Of a stretch of 37,374 bases of DNA, positions 37,052-37,374 are shown piece by piece. Under the pieces are notes generated by a model. The model ran no database searches, was not told the DNA's origin, and saw only the letters and a program-made list of their open reading frames with translations. Origin of the DNA: a virus; IMG/VR virus record IMGVR_UViG_3300027869_000164, positions 1 through 37,374 of that record; one strand, 5' to 3'. The translations under genes were made by a program, and so were the position numbers. The first letter of the stretch is position 1. Each line of letters begins with the position of its first letter.

Positions 37052-37374
37052 TGGCCGGCTGGCTACGTCGACGGCGGCCCAGCGTGACCCTCGCCGAGGC
37101 CTGCCGGCGGCTGCAGACGGCGATCGAGGAGTGCCACGCCGCCCACCTGGCCCTCGCACCGATTCTCGAGGCCGCCTTCGCCGGGACGTACCAGGTCGCG
37201 CACCGGCCGAGATGGTGGAGCGGCAAGAGCGTCTACGTGTCACCGCCGCAGCGGTTCCGGGACGCCGAGGACGCCGAGCTCGCGCTGCGAGATCGCGGCT
37301 ACCGGCGCCTGCGGATCGTGAAGGTTGCCGACGAGACGCCTTCGCCGAGTACCCCTTCGGTACCACCGGCCTGA
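37051..37374 (+). CDS. Small hypothetical protein after integrase
   Basis: This 107-residue protein has a helical core (TLAEACRRLQTAIEECHAAH, LALAPILEAAFAG), a beta part (QVAHRPRWWSGKSVYVSPPQ) and a Pro/Ser/Thr-rich tail. It starts on the ATG overlapping the integrase stop and ends exactly at the window edge. It is not a known recombination factor. Tight coupling suggests it is expressed with integrase. Confidence 0.5.
   Translation: MAGWLRRRRPSVTLAEACRRLQTAIEECHAAHLALAPILEAAFAGTYQVAHRPRWWSGKSVYVSPPQRFRDAEDAELALRDRGYRRLRIVKVADETPSPSTPSVPPA

Noticed and set aside
1-37374. tRNA, rRNA, insertion sequences and att sites
   Set aside because: No cloverleaf with conserved T-arm, no transposase and no terminal repeats were seen by eye. 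Attachment sites would lie outside the window or need the host sequence; tRNAscan-SE and a host comparison would decide.

Overview
This window is a complete-looking genome or prophage of a temperate, long-tailed (siphovirus-type) phage of a high-G+C host, almost certainly an actinobacterium. The evidence is very G/C-rich third codon positions, many GTG starts, gtga/atga stop-start overlaps, apparently leaderless promoters, and a gene order typical of actinophages. A Thermoleophilia-like host is possible but I cannot show it. The window begins on a start codon and ends on a stop codon, so no attachment sites or cohesive ends can be seen.

Layout. (1) 1-2759: a sigma-region-2-like protein, a ParB-domain DNA-binding protein, small zinc-ribbon proteins and an HNH-type nuclease, followed by a 266-bp gap with two strong hairpins. 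(2) 3026-10885: packaging and head genes: a ParB-DNA methyltransferase fusion, large terminase, two-segment membrane protein, portal, S49 prohead protease and HK97-type capsid. (3) 10964-16019: head accessory proteins (one carrying a beta-propeller), connector proteins and the tail tube. (4) 15970-16644, minus strand: a probable homing-type PD-(D/E)XK endonuclease set into the structural block. (5) 16698-24086: tail assembly chaperone with a second-frame partner, tape measure, distal tail protein, and a tail-hub protein with a 7 x 42-residue propeller at its N-terminus. (6) 24118-26790: lysis region: membrane coiled-coil protein, anchored amidase endolysin, holin candidate and a half-size phospholipase-D/Nuc-type protein. 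(7) 26797-28058: minus-strand lipoprotein and two divergent HTH regulators with an operator-like palindrome between them (the lysogeny switch). (8) 28055-35128: early region: winged-helix protein, minus-strand Ku, replication initiator with an iteron-like origin inside its gene, a cell-wall hydrolase without a normal start codon, a full ParB, and zinc-finger proteins. (9) 35125-37374: an unrecognised small protein, excisionase, tyrosine integrase and one small gene.

How it fits together. Integrase and excisionase handle lysogeny. The two HTH proteins choose between states. The initiator and its own internal iterons start replication. Ku may help join genome ends. The left two-thirds builds particles and lyses the cell. 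Two dispersed signals stand out. The first is CGATAG(G/A)CG, found 4-7 nt before seven start codons, only in the late block (3.0-24.7 kb). It resembles the start-associated sequences of cluster K mycobacteriophages. The second is a 13-bp palindrome, ATTCCGGCGGAAT or its complement, found four times and spread around the window. It may be a dispersed centromere or operator.
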